A stretch of DNA of 64,000 nt from Ensifer sp. IC3342 (GCF_020193655.1 NZ_JADYVE010000004.1:62001-126000); one strand, 5' to 3'. Numbered from the stretch's first letter, positions 18,401-27,686 are shown. Program-made: numbers and translations. Notes: a model not told the origin generated them from the letters alone.

Positions 18401-20290
18401 ATGAGTGAAGTCGAAATGTCCGTCGAAAAACATGTCTTCGAAGCCGATGTGGCGCGGCTGCTCCATTTGATGGTGCACTCGGTCTACTCGGACAAGAATA
18501 TCTTCCTTCGCGAACTGATTTCGAATGCGGCAGATGCCTGCGAGAAGCTGCGCTACGAGGCGATCGTCGCACCAGAGTTGCTCGCCAACGATCCCGCACC
18601 ACGCATCACGTTGACGCTGGACGAGGAAAAGGCCCGTCTCGTCGTCGAGGACAACGGCATCGGCATGAGCCGTGACGAACTGGTCGAATCCCTCGGCACC
18701 ATTGCACGTTCCGGCACGCGCGCCTTCATGGAGCGGATCGAGGCGGCGCAGGGCAAGGAAGGCGCGCAACTCATCGGTCAGTTCGGCGTTGGCTTCTATT
18801 CCGCCTTCATGGTGGCCGACAATGTCGACGTCGTCTCCCGTCGCGCCGGCTCGGACAAGGCCTGGCATTGGGCGTCCGACGGCAAGGGCAGCTACACGGT
18901 TTCGGCGGTCGATCTCGCCGATGCTCCGGCGCGCGGCACGCGGATCACGCTGCACCTCATGGATGACGCCAAGACTTACACGTCGCGCTGGACGGTCGAG
19001 CGGATCGTCAAGGAGCAGTCCGGCCATGTGCCCGTGCCGATCTCGATCGTCGAGAAGCCCGGCGGCGAACCCGCCCAGGTCGCTGATGGCACGGCGCTCT
19101 GGACCAAGCAGAAGAGCGAGATCTCCAAGGAAGACTATGCCGATTTCTACCGCAGCGTCGCCGGCCAGTATGACGAACCAGCGGTGACCGTTCACTTCCG
19201 GGCGGAAGGCCGCCACGAATATACGGCGCTCGCCTTCGTGCCGGGCTCCAAGCCGTTTGATCTTTTCGACCCGGATCGCAAGGGACGGATGAAACTCTAC
19301 GTCAAGCGGGTCTTCATCACCGACGAGGCGGAATTGCTGCCGCGTTACCTGCGCTTCGTGCGCGGGCTTATCGACACGGCCGATCTGCCGCTCAATGTCT
19401 CGCGGGAGATGATCCAGGAGAGCCCGCTGCTCGCGAGCATCCGGAAGGGGCTGACAAACCGTGTCCTGACCAGCATCGAGAAACTGGCGGAAAGCGAGCC
19501 GGAAGCCTTCGCCAAGGTCTGGGAAAACTTCGGCAGCGTCATCAAGGAAGGCATCTACGAGGACTTTGAGCGGCGGGCGCAACTCATTGCGCTTTCGCGT
19601 TTCCGCACCACCGTGTCGGACGACAAGCCGCGGGCCTTGAACGACTACGTCAAGGACATGAAGGACGGGCAGACGGCGATCTACTACCTGACCGGCGACA
19701 ACCTTGCGCAATTGAAGGCCTCGCCGCAGCTCGAAGGATTCCGCGCCCGCGGCATCGAAGTGTTGCTGCTCACCGACCCGGTCGACAGCTTCTGGGTGAC
19801 CTCGGCGCCGGAATTCGAAGGCAAGCCGTTCAAGTCGATCACCCAAGGGGCGACGGATCTTGCCGGTATCGCAAAACAGGAGGCCGACGGGACGACGTCC
19901 GGGGAGACGAGCCAGACCGTTACGGAATTCGTGGCCTTTGCCAAGACGGCGCTCGGCGATGCGGTGTCCGATGTCAGGACCTCGGAGCGGTTGACGGAAA
20001 GCGCCGTCTGCCTCGTCGCGCCGGAGCACGGACCGGATCGCCAGCTCGAGAAAATGCTGCAGGGGGCGGGCCGCATCGAGGGCGCGGCAAAGCCGATCCT
20101 CGAGATCAATCCCGGCCACAGCCTGATTGCCGCCATTGCTGCCTGCCCAGCCGAGGACAACGCATTCCGCGAGGACGCGGTAAAGCTCCTGCTCGACCAG
20201 GCGCGCGTCCTCGACGGCGACAAGCCCGAGGACCCGCGCGCCTTCGCCGAGCGGCTGTCGCGCGTCTTCAGCCGGGCTTTGAAAGGTTAG
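18401..20290 (+). CDS. htpG: Molecular chaperone HtpG (Hsp90)
   Basis: Bacterial Hsp90 (629 aa), ATP-driven cytosolic chaperone. The start at 18401 (MSEVEMSVEKHVFEADVARL) follows an AAGGAGG site 12 nt away; a longer in-frame extension to 18185 lacks homology. The GHKL ATPase domain is clear: ELISNAADACEKLRYEA near residue 35, DNGIGMSRDEL near 85 and GQFGVGFYSAFMVAD near 127. The middle-domain RFVRGLIDTADLPLNVSREM near 330 is also present, and the C-terminal dimerisation domain is complete. Single gene, followed by a RIME-like element. I see no heat-shock operator in the 302-bp upstream gap, only the FixK-type box that faces pta. Confidence 0.96.
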   Translation: MSEVEMSVEKHVFEADVARLLHLMVHSVYSDKNIFLRELISNAADACEKLRYEAIVAPELLANDPAPRITLTLDEEKARLVVEDNGIGMSRDELVESLGTIARSGTRAFMERIEAAQGKEGAQLIGQFGVGFYSAFMVADNVDVVSRRAGSDKAWHWASDGKGSYTVSAVDLADAPARGTRITLHLMDDAKTYTSRWTVERIVKEQSGHVPVPISIVEKPGGEPAQVADGTALWTKQKSEISKEDYADFYRSVAGQYDEPAVTVHFRAEGRHEYTALAFVPGSKPFDLFDPDRKGRMKLYVKRVFITDEAELLPRYLRFVRGLIDTADLPLNVSREMIQESPLLASIRKGLTNRVLTSIEKLAESEPEAFAKVWENFGSVIKEGIYEDFERRAQLIALSRFRTTVSDDKPRALNDYVKDMKDGQTAIYYLTGDNLAQLKASPQLEGFRARGIEVLLLTDPVDSFWVTSAPEFEGKPFKSITQGATDLAGIAKQEADGTTSGETSQTVTEFVAFAKTALGDAVSDVRTSERLTESAVCLVAPEHGPDRQLEKMLQGAGRIEGAAKPILEINPGHSLIAAIAACPAEDNAFREDAVKLLLDQARVLDGDKPEDPRAFAERLSRVFSRALKG

Positions 20291-20306
20291 GAAACTTAGC
20301 GGATAT

Positions 20307-20424
20307 GCCCCTCATCCGCCTGCCGGCCACCTTCTCCCCCGCAAGCCGGGCGAAGGGACAAGCGGCAGCGCCCGCTCTAAAATCCCCTCGCCCCGCCTGC
20401 GGGGAGAGGGTTAGGGTGAGGGGC
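20307..20424. repeat. RIME-type intergenic palindromic element
   Basis: A 118-bp sequence with terminal inverted repeat GCCCCTCA/TGAGGGGC and internal palindromic parts (CCTTCTCCCCC, GGGGAGAGGGTTAGGG). This matches my memory of the rhizobial RIME1 family of intergenic mosaic elements. It lies between the convergent ends of htpG and the CoA-transferase gene and may work as a transcript end. Confidence 0.78.
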
Positions 20425-20460
20425 AAAAGCTGCAAATTCGCAACGTGAGCCTAGCCGGTC

Positions 20461-21648
20461 TCACCCTTTCGCTTTCGGGACGGCCATGCCGATCTCAGCC
20501 AGCACCTCTTCCGTATGCTCCCCAAGCCGCGGTACGCCGCGCTCGAGTGCGAGCGACGCGCCAGAGAAGCGAAGCGGAGTCCTGACGCCCGGTGACGTTC
20601 CCGTCGCCGCGCCGGTGTGGGGCGTGTCCACCCGCATCTGCCGATGAAGGATCTGAGGGTCGGCAAAAACGTCCGCGACCGTGTTGATCGGGCCGCCCGG
20701 CACACCCGCGGCTTCGAGTTTCGCCAGGAGCGCGTCCCGTGCGAACTTCGCCGTCTCCGTCGCGAGTTCCGGCGTCAGCATATCGCGATGCTGCACACGG
20801 CCGGCATTGGTTCGGTATCGCTCGTCAGACGCCAGGTCGGCGCGACCGAGCACGTCGCAGAATTTGACGAACTGCCGGTCGTTTCCGACGGCGACGATGA
20901 GATGCCCGTCGGCGGTCGGAAAGACCTGATAGGGCGCAATGTTCGGATGCGCATTGCCAAGACGCCGCGGCGCCTTGCCCGAGACGAGAAAATTCAGCGC
21001 CTGATTGGCGAGCACGCCTGTCATGCAATCGAGGAGCGCCATGTCGATCTGCTGCCCCTCGCCGGTACGTTCGCGGTGCGCAAGCGCGGCCTGCACTGCA
21101 ATCACACCGTAAAGCCCCGTGAAAATGTCCGCGAAGGCGACGCCGATCTTCTGCGGCTCGCCTTCTGGCTCGCCGGTCAGATCCATGATCCCGCTCATGC
21201 CCTGGACGATGTAGTCATACCCGGCGCGGTGCGCATAGGGGCCGTCCTGGCCGAAGCCGGTCACCGAACAATAGATGAGCCGCGGGTTGACGCTTCTCAG
21301 GCTCTCGTAGTCGAGGCCGTACTTGGCGAGACCGCCGACCTTGAAGTTTTCGAGGAGCACATCGGATTGTGCCGCCAGCCGGCGCACGGCCTCCTGCCCC
21401 TCCTCTGTCGTGAAGTCCAGCACGACCGAGCGCTTGCCCCGGTTGCAGGCGTGGAAATAGGCGGCGTCGAGCTTCTCACCTCCCTCGCCTTCCACGAAAG
21501 GTGGTCCCCAGGTTCGGGTATCGTCACCTGCCGGACTTTCGACCTTGATGACGTCGGCGCCGAGGTCGGCGAGCGTCTGGCCGATCCAGGGGCCAGCCAG
21601 GATGCGGGCGAGTTCGAGAACCCGGATACCCTTGAGCGGCGTTTCCAT
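20461..21648 (-). CDS. CaiB/BaiF family CoA-transferase (class III)
   Basis: Family III CoA-transferase (395 aa). N-terminal LKGIRVLELARILAGPWIGQ and DLGADVIKVESPAGDDTR are family signatures. The catalytic Asp is expected in VAFADIFTGLYG near residue 170. It begins 11 bp after gcdH, so the two are co-transcribed. Next to glutaryl-CoA dehydrogenase the likeliest job is to activate glutarate to glutaryl-CoA (succinyl-CoA:glutarate CoA-transferase, as in human SUGCT). That assignment rests on context; the fold alone does not fix the acyl donor or acceptor. Confidence 0.92.
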   Translation of the reverse strand: METPLKGIRVLELARILAGPWIGQTLADLGADVIKVESPAGDDTRTWGPPFVEGEGGEKLDAAYFHACNRGKRSVVLDFTTEEGQEAVRRLAAQSDVLLENFKVGGLAKYGLDYESLRSVNPRLIYCSVTGFGQDGPYAHRAGYDYIVQGMSGIMDLTGEPEGEPQKIGVAFADIFTGLYGVIAVQAALAHRERTGEGQQIDMALLDCMTGVLANQALNFLVSGKAPRRLGNAHPNIAPYQVFPTADGHLIVAVGNDRQFVKFCDVLGRADLASDERYRTNAGRVQHRDMLTPELATETAKFARDALLAKLEAAGVPGGPINTVADVFADPQILHRQMRVDTPHTGAATGTSPGVRTPLRFSGASLALERGVPRLGEHTEEVLAEIGMAVPKAKG

Positions 21649-21659
21649 GACGATAACGC

Positions 21660-22847
21660 TCAGAAGAACGCCTGCAGCCCGGTCTGGGCGCGGCCGAGGA
21701 TTAGCGCATGCACGTCATGCGTGCCCTCATAGGTGTTGACGGTCTCCAGGTTCAGCATGTGACGCATCACCTGATACTCTTCCGAGATACCGTTGCCGCC
21801 GTGCATGTCGCGGGCCATGCGGGCGATGTCGAGCGCCTTGCCGCAATTGTTGCGCTTGACGATCGAGATCATTTCCGGGGCCATCCGGCCCTCGTCCATC
21901 AGCCGGCCGACACGGAGCGCCCCCTGCAGTCCTAGCGTGATCTCAGTCTGCATGTCCGCGAGTTTCTTCTGGAAGAGCTGGGTCTGGGCGAGCGGACGGT
22001 TGAACTGCTTGCGGTCGAGCCCGTATTGGCGCGCCGCGTGCCAGCAGAATTCAGCCGCACCGAGCGCGCCCCAGGAGATGCCGTAGCGGGCGCGGTTGAG
22101 GCAGCCGAAGGGACCCTTGAGCCCTTCGACATTCGGCAGCAGCGCGTCCTCGCCGACCTCGACATCGTCAAGAACGATCTCGCCCGTGATCGATGCGCGC
22201 AGCGAAAGCTTGCCGGCGATCTTCGGCGCCGAAAGTCCCTTCATGCCCTTTTCCAGCACGAAGCCGCGGATCGCGTTTCCATGGGCCTCCGACTTCGCCC
22301 AGACGACGAAGACATCGGCAAGCGGCGCGTTGGAGATCCACATCTTCGAGCCGATCAGCCGATAGCCGCCATCGGTCTTGATCGCCCGCGTCTTCATGCC
22401 TGCGGGATCGGAGCCGGCGTCCGGCTCGGTCAGCCCGAAGCAGCCGATCCACTCACCGCTGATGAGCTTCGGAAGATATTTCCGCTTCTGATCCTCCGAA
22501 CCGTGGGCGAAGATCGGATAAATGACGAGCGACGACTGCACGCTCATCATCGAACGATAGCCGGAATCGACACGCTCGATTTCGCGGGCGACGAGGCCAT
22601 AGGAGACATACGACGCGCCGACGCCGCCGTAGGTGTCGGGCACAGTGACGCCGAGCAAGCCGAGATCGCCCATTTCGCGGAAGATCGTCGGGTCGGTCTT
22701 TTCTTCGCGATATGCTTCGATCACGCGCGGCTGCAGCTTCTCCTGGGCATAGGCGCGTGCCGTATCGCGGATCATCCGCTCGTCTTCGCTCAGTTGATTC
22801 TCGAGCAGAAACGGATCGTCCCATTGGAACTGGATCTTTTCGGCCAT
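21660..22847 (-). CDS. gcdH: Glutaryl-CoA dehydrogenase
   Basis: FAD-dependent acyl-CoA dehydrogenase (395 aa) that oxidatively decarboxylates glutaryl-CoA to crotonyl-CoA in lysine, hydroxylysine and tryptophan catabolism. Features: [22 protein letters not shown] in the N-terminal helical domain, [20 protein letters not shown] (FAD/substrate loop) and [11 protein letters not shown]. The catalytic Glu lies in [20 protein letters not shown] at the C-terminus; this context distinguishes GcdH from other ACADs. First gene of the operon with the CoA-transferase; a LysR regulator is divergent 165 bp away. Confidence 0.95.
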   Translation of the reverse strand: MAEKIQFQWDDPFLLENQLSEDERMIRDTARAYAQEKLQPRVIEAYREEKTDPTIFREMGDLGLLGVTVPDTYGGVGASYVSYGLVAREIERVDSGYRSMMSVQSSLVIYPIFAHGSEDQKRKYLPKLISGEWIGCFGLTEPDAGSDPAGMKTRAIKTDGGYRLIGSKMWISNAPLADVFVVWAKSEAHGNAIRGFVLEKGMKGLSAPKIAGKLSLRASITGEIVLDDVEVGEDALLPNVEGLKGPFGCLNRARYGISWGALGAAEFCWHAARQYGLDRKQFNRPLAQTQLFQKKLADMQTEITLGLQGALRVGRLMDEGRMAPEMISIVKRNNCGKALDIARMARDMHGGNGISEEYQVMRHMLNLETVNTYEGTHDVHALILGRAQTGLQAFF

Positions 22848-22912
22848 GTCTCTCTCCCGTCGTATTTTCCGCCTGTGGTTATGACAAGCAGGTGCAAGTG
22901 TTTCAAACGAAA

Positions 22913-22929
22913 ATGAGGCACTGCCTCAT
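22913..22929. promoter_or_regulatory. Palindrome in gcdH/LysR divergent promoter
   Basis: ATGAGGC-ACT-GCCTCAT, perfect 7-bp arms, 66 bp upstream of gcdH and 84 bp upstream of the LysR gene. Position and symmetry suit the binding site of the divergent LysR regulator. Confidence 0.55.
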
Positions 22930-23012
22930 GCGTCCAGGGAATGGACCTTGCGCCCGAGGCGGTTCTGCTGATTATTCGGAAATGCGATACAGAGATCGAC
23001 GCGCCCGCCACC

Positions 23013-23969
23013 ATGACCAACAATCGCCTCGAACGTTTTGCCCACAATCTCGACTGGAATCTGCTGCGCACCTTCGTCGTCGTCGTCGAGGAGGGCAGCA
23101 TCACGGCGGCGGCCAACCGGCTGCTTCTGCAGCAGCCGGCCGTCAGCATGGCGTTGAAGCGGCTGGAGCAGACCGTCGGCCAGAAGCTGATCGACCGGAG
23201 GCCGGGCCGGTTCAATCTCACCGAAGCGGGTGAGAAATTGCACGGCCAGTGCCGGGACATCTTCGCGGCGGTGGTCCGTCTGCCCAATGTTCTGGAGACC
23301 GCGGGCGAGGAGGTGACCGGCCATCTCAACATCCATTCGGTGAGCCATGCCCACAATCCGGCCTGGGATCGCAAGCTCGACACTTTCTTCCGAATGCATC
23401 CGAAAGTGACACTGTCGGTGACTATCGCGACGACGGTCGATGTGCTCAGCGCCGTCGAGCGCAACATCGCCACGATGGGTCTTTGCGACGGCATCATTCC
23501 CGGCGGATTGAACAAGAGCTTCCATATTCGCGAGCGTTACGCACTTTATTGCGGGCGCGGCCATCCGCTGTTCGGTGTCGAAGGGGTCGATTTCAACGAC
23601 CTGCGGGGCAACCCCTACATCGCCTTCATTGCCGACGTCCTTGGCGGGCAGCACATGAATTCGGTGACCGCCGTTCGCGCAATCGGCTCCTTCGGCCAGC
23701 AGGTCCGTGGCGTTTCCTGCAATGTCGAGGAGGTCATGCGGCTGATTTCGGCCAATGTCGGTATCGGCATGCTGCCCGATCACCTCGCGGGCCCTGCAGT
23801 CGAGGCTGGGCACTTGTGGCAGTTGCCGCCTTATAGCGACCTTCCGACGACGGATGTCTTTCGTATCTCGAACCCGAACTCGATTCTCAACCCGGCGGAA
23901 GCAGCCTTTCTCGCGCATGTCGCGGACACGGAACCGCTGGATCACTGCGTCGCTCATCATCTGGATTGA
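23013..23969 (+). CDS. LysR family transcriptional regulator (divergent from gcdH)
   Basis: LysR regulator (318 aa). I start at the ATG at 23013 (MTNNRLERFAHNLDWNLLRTF). The frame is open up to 22941, but that extension has no homology. The winged HTH (LLRTFVVVVEEGSITAAANRL...QPAVSMALKRLEQTVGQKLI) covers residues about 17-75, followed by the periplasmic-binding-like effector domain. Divergent placement next to gcdH and the glutaryl-CoA pathway suggests it senses glutarate or a related acyl-CoA, as GcdR/GcvA-like proteins do elsewhere. The next gene is on the same strand 83 bp downstream and may or may not be co-regulated. Confidence 0.93.
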   Translation: MTNNRLERFAHNLDWNLLRTFVVVVEEGSITAAANRLLLQQPAVSMALKRLEQTVGQKLIDRRPGRFNLTEAGEKLHGQCRDIFAAVVRLPNVLETAGEEVTGHLNIHSVSHAHNPAWDRKLDTFFRMHPKVTLSVTIATTVDVLSAVERNIATMGLCDGIIPGGLNKSFHIRERYALYCGRGHPLFGVEGVDFNDLRGNPYIAFIADVLGGQHMNSVTAVRAIGSFGQQVRGVSCNVEEVMRLISANVGIGMLPDHLAGPAVEAGHLWQLPPYSDLPTTDVFRISNPNSILNPAEAAFLAHVADTEPLDHCVAHHLD

Positions 23970-24052
23970 TAACGGCATTTCCAACTATAAATTTGAACGA
24001 CGCTGATGCTCTCCTTATGGTCCGCCTCAATCGACCTGAGGAGCCCCGAAAT

Positions 24053-25180
24053 ATGCGGAAATACGATGTGGTCATCATTGGCGGCGGAATTGCGGGTCTG
24101 TCGCTTGCCTATTTCCTGAGCCAGCATCGCTCGGTTGCCGTCGTCGAACGGGAGGACGCGCTTGGTTACCACAGCACTGGCCGATCTGCCGCCGAGTTCG
24201 TCCTGCGGCACAACGCGCCGGAAGTGTGCGCGCTGGCGAGGATTGCTAAAAACTTCTTCGATCGACCGCCGCAGGGCTTCACCGATGTGCCGCTCTTGAA
24301 GCAGCGCGGCGGCGTCGTGATCGCCAGCGCCGACAAGATCGAGCGGTTCGAAGCGGTTCTGGCCGAGGAACGCAGGTTCACGCGGGAAATCGAACGTCTG
24401 ACACCGGAAGCGGCCGGGTCCCGCGTTCCGATCCTCAAACCCGGCTACGTCGCCGCCGCCTACTACGACCCTAATTTCTGGGACATCGAGGTAGAAAACC
24501 TGCTTCAGGGCTACATCAGGGGCGCCCGGCGGAACGGAAGCGAGATCCTGGAACGCCATGAGATCTTGTCGGCCGAACGGGATGGGGCCGACTGGATGCT
24601 GAGGACGGCCGGCGGCGAGATCAGCGCTAAGGTCGTCGTTAACGCGGCCGGTGCCTGGGCCGACCCGATCGCCGCGCTCTTCGGGGTCGACCCGATCGGC
24701 ATCGTTCCGCATCGCCGCACCGCCATTACCGTCGATCTCCCGGTCGGGGTGGATGCGACAACCTTGCCGGAAATCAACGAGATAGATGAGGACTTCTACA
24801 TGAAGCCGGAAGGCGGGCGACTGCTCGCCTCTCCAGCGGACGCCACGCCTTGCGAGCCGTCCGATGTCCAGCCGGAGGAGATCGATATCGCCTGGGCTGC
24901 ACATTACGTGGAGGAAGCCACCACAATCTCCGTGCGGCGGATCGCCAAGAGCTGGGCGGGCCTTCGCAGTTTTTCCGCCGACAAGCTGCCCGTCGTCGGC
25001 TTTTCGCCAGGGCGATCGGACTTCTTCTGGCTTGCCGGCCAGGGCGGCTACGGCATCCTTACGTCACCGTCGCTGGGGCAGCTTGCCGCAAGCCTGCTGA
25101 TGGACAGGCCCGTGCCGGAGTCGTTTCGACACGAGGCCCTCGATCCCCGGTCCTTTTCCCCTGCCCGCTTCCAAAAGTAG
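24053..25180 (+). CDS. FAD-dependent D-amino-acid dehydrogenase (DauA/D-arginine dehydrogenase-like)
   Basis: DAO-family flavoenzyme (375 aa). The start at 24053 (MRKYDVVIIGGGIAG) is preceded by GAGGAG. The N-terminal dinucleotide-binding motif GGGIAG and acidic end of strand 2 (VVERE) are clear, followed by GYHSTGRSAAEFVL, which covalent/non-covalent FAD enzymes of this group share. The C-terminus has WAGLRSFSADKLPVVGF and WLAGQGGYGILTSPS. Length and motif order match the P. aeruginosa D-arginine dehydrogenase DauA closely as I remember it. No dauB or transport partner is adjacent, so the substrate (D-Arg/D-Lys or another D-amino acid) is inferred. Confidence 0.85.
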   Translation: MRKYDVVIIGGGIAGLSLAYFLSQHRSVAVVEREDALGYHSTGRSAAEFVLRHNAPEVCALARIAKNFFDRPPQGFTDVPLLKQRGGVVIASADKIERFEAVLAEERRFTREIERLTPEAAGSRVPILKPGYVAAAYYDPNFWDIEVENLLQGYIRGARRNGSEILERHEILSAERDGADWMLRTAGGEISAKVVVNAAGAWADPIAALFGVDPIGIVPHRRTAITVDLPVGVDATTLPEINEIDEDFYMKPEGGRLLASPADATPCEPSDVQPEEIDIAWAAHYVEEATTISVRRIAKSWAGLRSFSADKLPVVGFSPGRSDFFWLAGQGGYGILTSPSLGQLAASLLMDRPVPESFRHEALDPRSFSPARFQK

Positions 25181-25291
25181 CAAAAGTTTTAACGCCGGCG
25201 CAGAGATACCGTGGGCCTGCGGCATCGACCTCAGCTACGTGCAGGATATGAGAAGGCCTCAAGCTGAGCGAACTACTGTGACGCTCCGAAT

Positions 25292-25534
25292 CTAGATCCC
25301 GGCAAAGCCTTCTTCGTCTATGTCGCCGGCGCCCAGCGCCACCAACTGGTCCAAAAGCCATGACGCGGCCGGCCCCGGCGGCGTATCGCGCCGCCAAACG
25401 CCGGCGAAACGATAGATCCCGCCATGGGGATCAGGGATCGCCAGTCGCATAAGCGTGTCGTCGTCTAGATCGGGCTGGACCAAAGGCAGGGGCATGTTGC
25501 CCCAGCCGCGTCCCTGGCGCAGCAGCGCGCTCAT
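25292..25534 (-). pseudogene. LysR family regulator, C-terminal remnant
   Basis: About 75 residues of the end of a LysR effector domain (QGRGWGNMPLPLVQPDL...AASWLLDQLVAL) read leftward to the TAG at 25292. The HTH and most of the sensor domain are missing. Its upstream end at about 25520-25534 abuts, head to head, the truncated start of an MFS gene on the other strand. A single deletion of a divergent regulator-transporter pair explains both truncations. Confidence 0.8.
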
Positions 25535-26756
25535 GGCGCCGACCTGGCAGGCGATCGTGCCCGAACTCGTCGAGAAGAAGGACGTCAAGAGCGCTGTCGC
25601 ACTGAATTCGCTGGGTATAAACATCGCGCGGTCGATCGGACCGGCGGTCGGCGGGGTACTGCTCGCCTGGTCGGCGCCGCCGTGACCTATGGCGTCGATG
25701 TCATCAGCTATCTCTTCGTCATCAGCGCGCTCCTATGGTGGAAACGCCCGCCGGAGATCGAGGACGCGCTTTAGGAGAAATTCGCCGGGGCCTTCCACGC
25801 CGGCTTGCGCTACGCCAAGGCAAGCCACGAGCTTCATGTCGTGTTGCTGCGGCCGTCTTTTTCGCTTTCTCGAGCGCGGTATGGGCGCTGCTGCCGCTGA
25901 TTGCACGCAACCTCCTCGGTGGCGATGCCGGCTATTACGGCATTCTGCTCGGCGCGGTTGGCGCCGGTGCGATCGGTGGTGCCGTTCTGATGCCGAAGTT
26001 GCGCGCCCGCTTTGATGCCGACACGCTTCTTCTTGGCGCCGCAGGCGTGACGGCTGCGGTCATGGCGGGGCTCTCGTTCGCGCCCTCACAATGGCTGGCG
26101 CCTGTGGTGCTTCTCGCCCTCGGCGCTGCCTGGATCACTGCTCTGACGACACTCAACGGCGCCGCGCAATCGATCCTCCCGAACTGGGTGCGCGGCCGTT
26201 CGCTCGCCGTCTACCTGACGGTATTCAACGGGGCGATGACCGCCGGCAGCCTTATTTGGGGTGTTGTCGCCGAGGCGGCTGGTGTTCCTCTTACCTTGTT
26301 GATCGGCGCGGCTGGCCTGTTCGCCGTCGGCCTCGTCTTCCATCCGCTCAAGCTTCCGAGGGGCGAGGCCGATCTGTCGCGTCGAATCATTGGCCGGAGC
26401 CGCTCACCGCCGAGCCCGTCGAGAATGATCGAGGCCCGGTCATGATCCTCATCGAATACCGGGTCGCAAGAGCCGACAGGGATGGATTTCTCGATGCCAT
26501 CCATCGCCTGTCGCAGGAGCGACGGAGGGATGGCGCCTATAGCTGGGGTGTGACGGAAGATGCGGCAGATCCCGAACGGATCGTCGAATGATTCATGGTG
26601 GAGTCCTGGGCCGAGCACCTCAGACAGCATCGGCGAGTCTCAAAGGCGGACGCCGATGTGCAGCAGGAGGTTTTGCGCTTCCAGCAGGGACCGGAAGCGC
26701 CGGTCGTGCGCCACTTCCTCGCCGTCAACCGGCCGCGTACCAATCGTCGCGGTTAG
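25527..26756 (+). pseudogene. MFS transporter (EntS/MFS_3 type) with C-terminal monooxygenase-like domain, degraded
   Basis: Homology starts abruptly at about 25527 (LMAPTWQAIVPELVEKKDV, normally near residue 130), so the first four or so helices are gone. The rest is broken by frameshifts near 25670, 25850 and 26382 and by a TAG at 25772. The largest clean piece (about 25845-26380) contains FFAFSSAVWALLPLIARNLL to LPRGEADLS. A C-terminal ABM-like domain (MILIEYRVARADRDGFLDAIH) from 26442 is cut by TGA at 26589, where family members have Trp, and resumes as FMVESWAEHLRQH to 26756. Several independent lesions mean old, true decay. Confidence 0.85.
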
Positions 26757-26919
26757 CGGTCAAAAGGAACCAGCAAAACCGTTACAGACACCGGTTGTAG
26801 TGAACTGGTTCCCGCTGTCGGTGAGCCGTGGACGTTATACGGGACGGCTGCGATCAAGCGCAGCAGGAACTCGCGCGAGACTGCGGTGGTGGCCTTCTCG
26901 TTTAGTTCGACAAAGGCGA

Positions 26920-27193
26920 CTAGAGCCCTTCAGGGTTAAATGGAAACAGTTCTGTTGGCCCAAACGGAGTCGTATGATCGACCGGCCGGCGCGCGGCGTA
27001 GCCAAAGCATACGTCCAAGCCGGCCGGCCGATCAGGCGGCCCGTTTCAGCCAACCCGCAGGGCGGGCATCTTTCCGTCAGGCTCAGAGGCGATCGGCTCG
27101 GACGTACATCCGGGTACGCCCTTCGCCGATCGCCTGTCCTGACGAAAACCTGCTCCGGCAGAACTGCTTCCATTTAACCCTGAAGGGCTCTAG
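26920..27193. repeat. 274-bp nested inverted-repeat element
   Basis: Outer arms 26920-26954 and 27159-27193 are complementary in 34 of 35 positions (CTAGAGCCCTTCAGGGTTAA...). Inside are two more stem-loops: 26976-26990/27019-27033 (14 of 15) and 27087-27097/27125-27135 (11 of 11). The layout is that of a closed stem carrying two hairpins. There is no transposase. It may be a MITE-like element or an intergenic palindromic mosaic. Its right end supplies the stop codon of the small secreted protein gene on the minus strand. Confidence 0.75.
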
Positions 27194-27435
27194 AAGCTGA
27201 ACCCGCCAGGCGCACCTTGGGAGACATTCGGGAGCCACAGGCCTTCGGCACCACGCCAGCCGACAATCGGAATGTCGCACTTGAGATCGAACTTGCCGAT
27301 GGGCGCCTGGCGAATACAATTCTCTGCGGTCCTGAATTTGTGACCGGGAATCTGGATCGTTTTGTCTTCCGCATAGGTGACAGCGAACGATGAGAGGGCC
27401 AGCGCCGTAATGGCGGAAAGGGTGCTCTTGGGCAT
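27190..27435 (-). CDS. Small secreted protein of unknown function
   Basis: 81 aa with a convincing signal peptide (MPKSTLSAITALALSSFAVTYA, cleavage before EDKTIQIPGHKF) and a mature part of about 59 residues. The mature part holds two Cys (NCIRQAP and DLKCDIP) that could form a disulfide in the periplasm. Start at 27435 has GAGGGGGA upstream. I do not recognise the family. The stop TAG lies inside the right arm of the 274-bp inverted repeat, so the C-terminus may have been altered when the element arrived. Confidence 0.65.
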   Translation of the reverse strand: MPKSTLSAITALALSSFAVTYAEDKTIQIPGHKFRTAENCIRQAPIGKFDLKCDIPIVGWRGAEGLWLPNVSQGAPGGFSF

Positions 27436-27580
27436 AACTGCGTCCCCCTCGTTTCAACAAATGCTGATTTTACATCACGCCGAGGAAGTTGGCTTTTAGC
27501 CTTTCCGAGCTAGATTGGGCGGAGCATGATCGGCATTTACAGCCTGCCTTGTTGACCCCTCTACGGCGCCTCCGCGTCGT

Positions 27581-27686
27581 CTACTGCATGTTTCCTTAAA
27601 TCGTACTCGATTTAAGGGTAAAAACATGCAGCAATTCAAAGTGCTACAGCGTCCTTTGCGCGTCTGATAGACACGCGGCGCTGTAG
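27581..27686. repeat. Two-module palindromic mosaic element, copy 1
   Basis: Module alpha (CTACTGCATG...ACATGCAG) holds a TTAAATCG/CGATTTAA inverted repeat. Module beta (CTACAGCGTCC...GGCGCTGTAG) holds a GCGCGTCT hairpin. The same two modules with the same linker (CAATTCAAAGTG) occur at 39450-39556; single modules occur at 44715 and 50066. Rhizobial intergenic repeat. Confidence 0.8.

Noticed and set aside
18260-20119. 619-codon open frame antisense to htpG
   Set aside because: Shadow caused by htpG codon use; htpG itself is complete and conserved.
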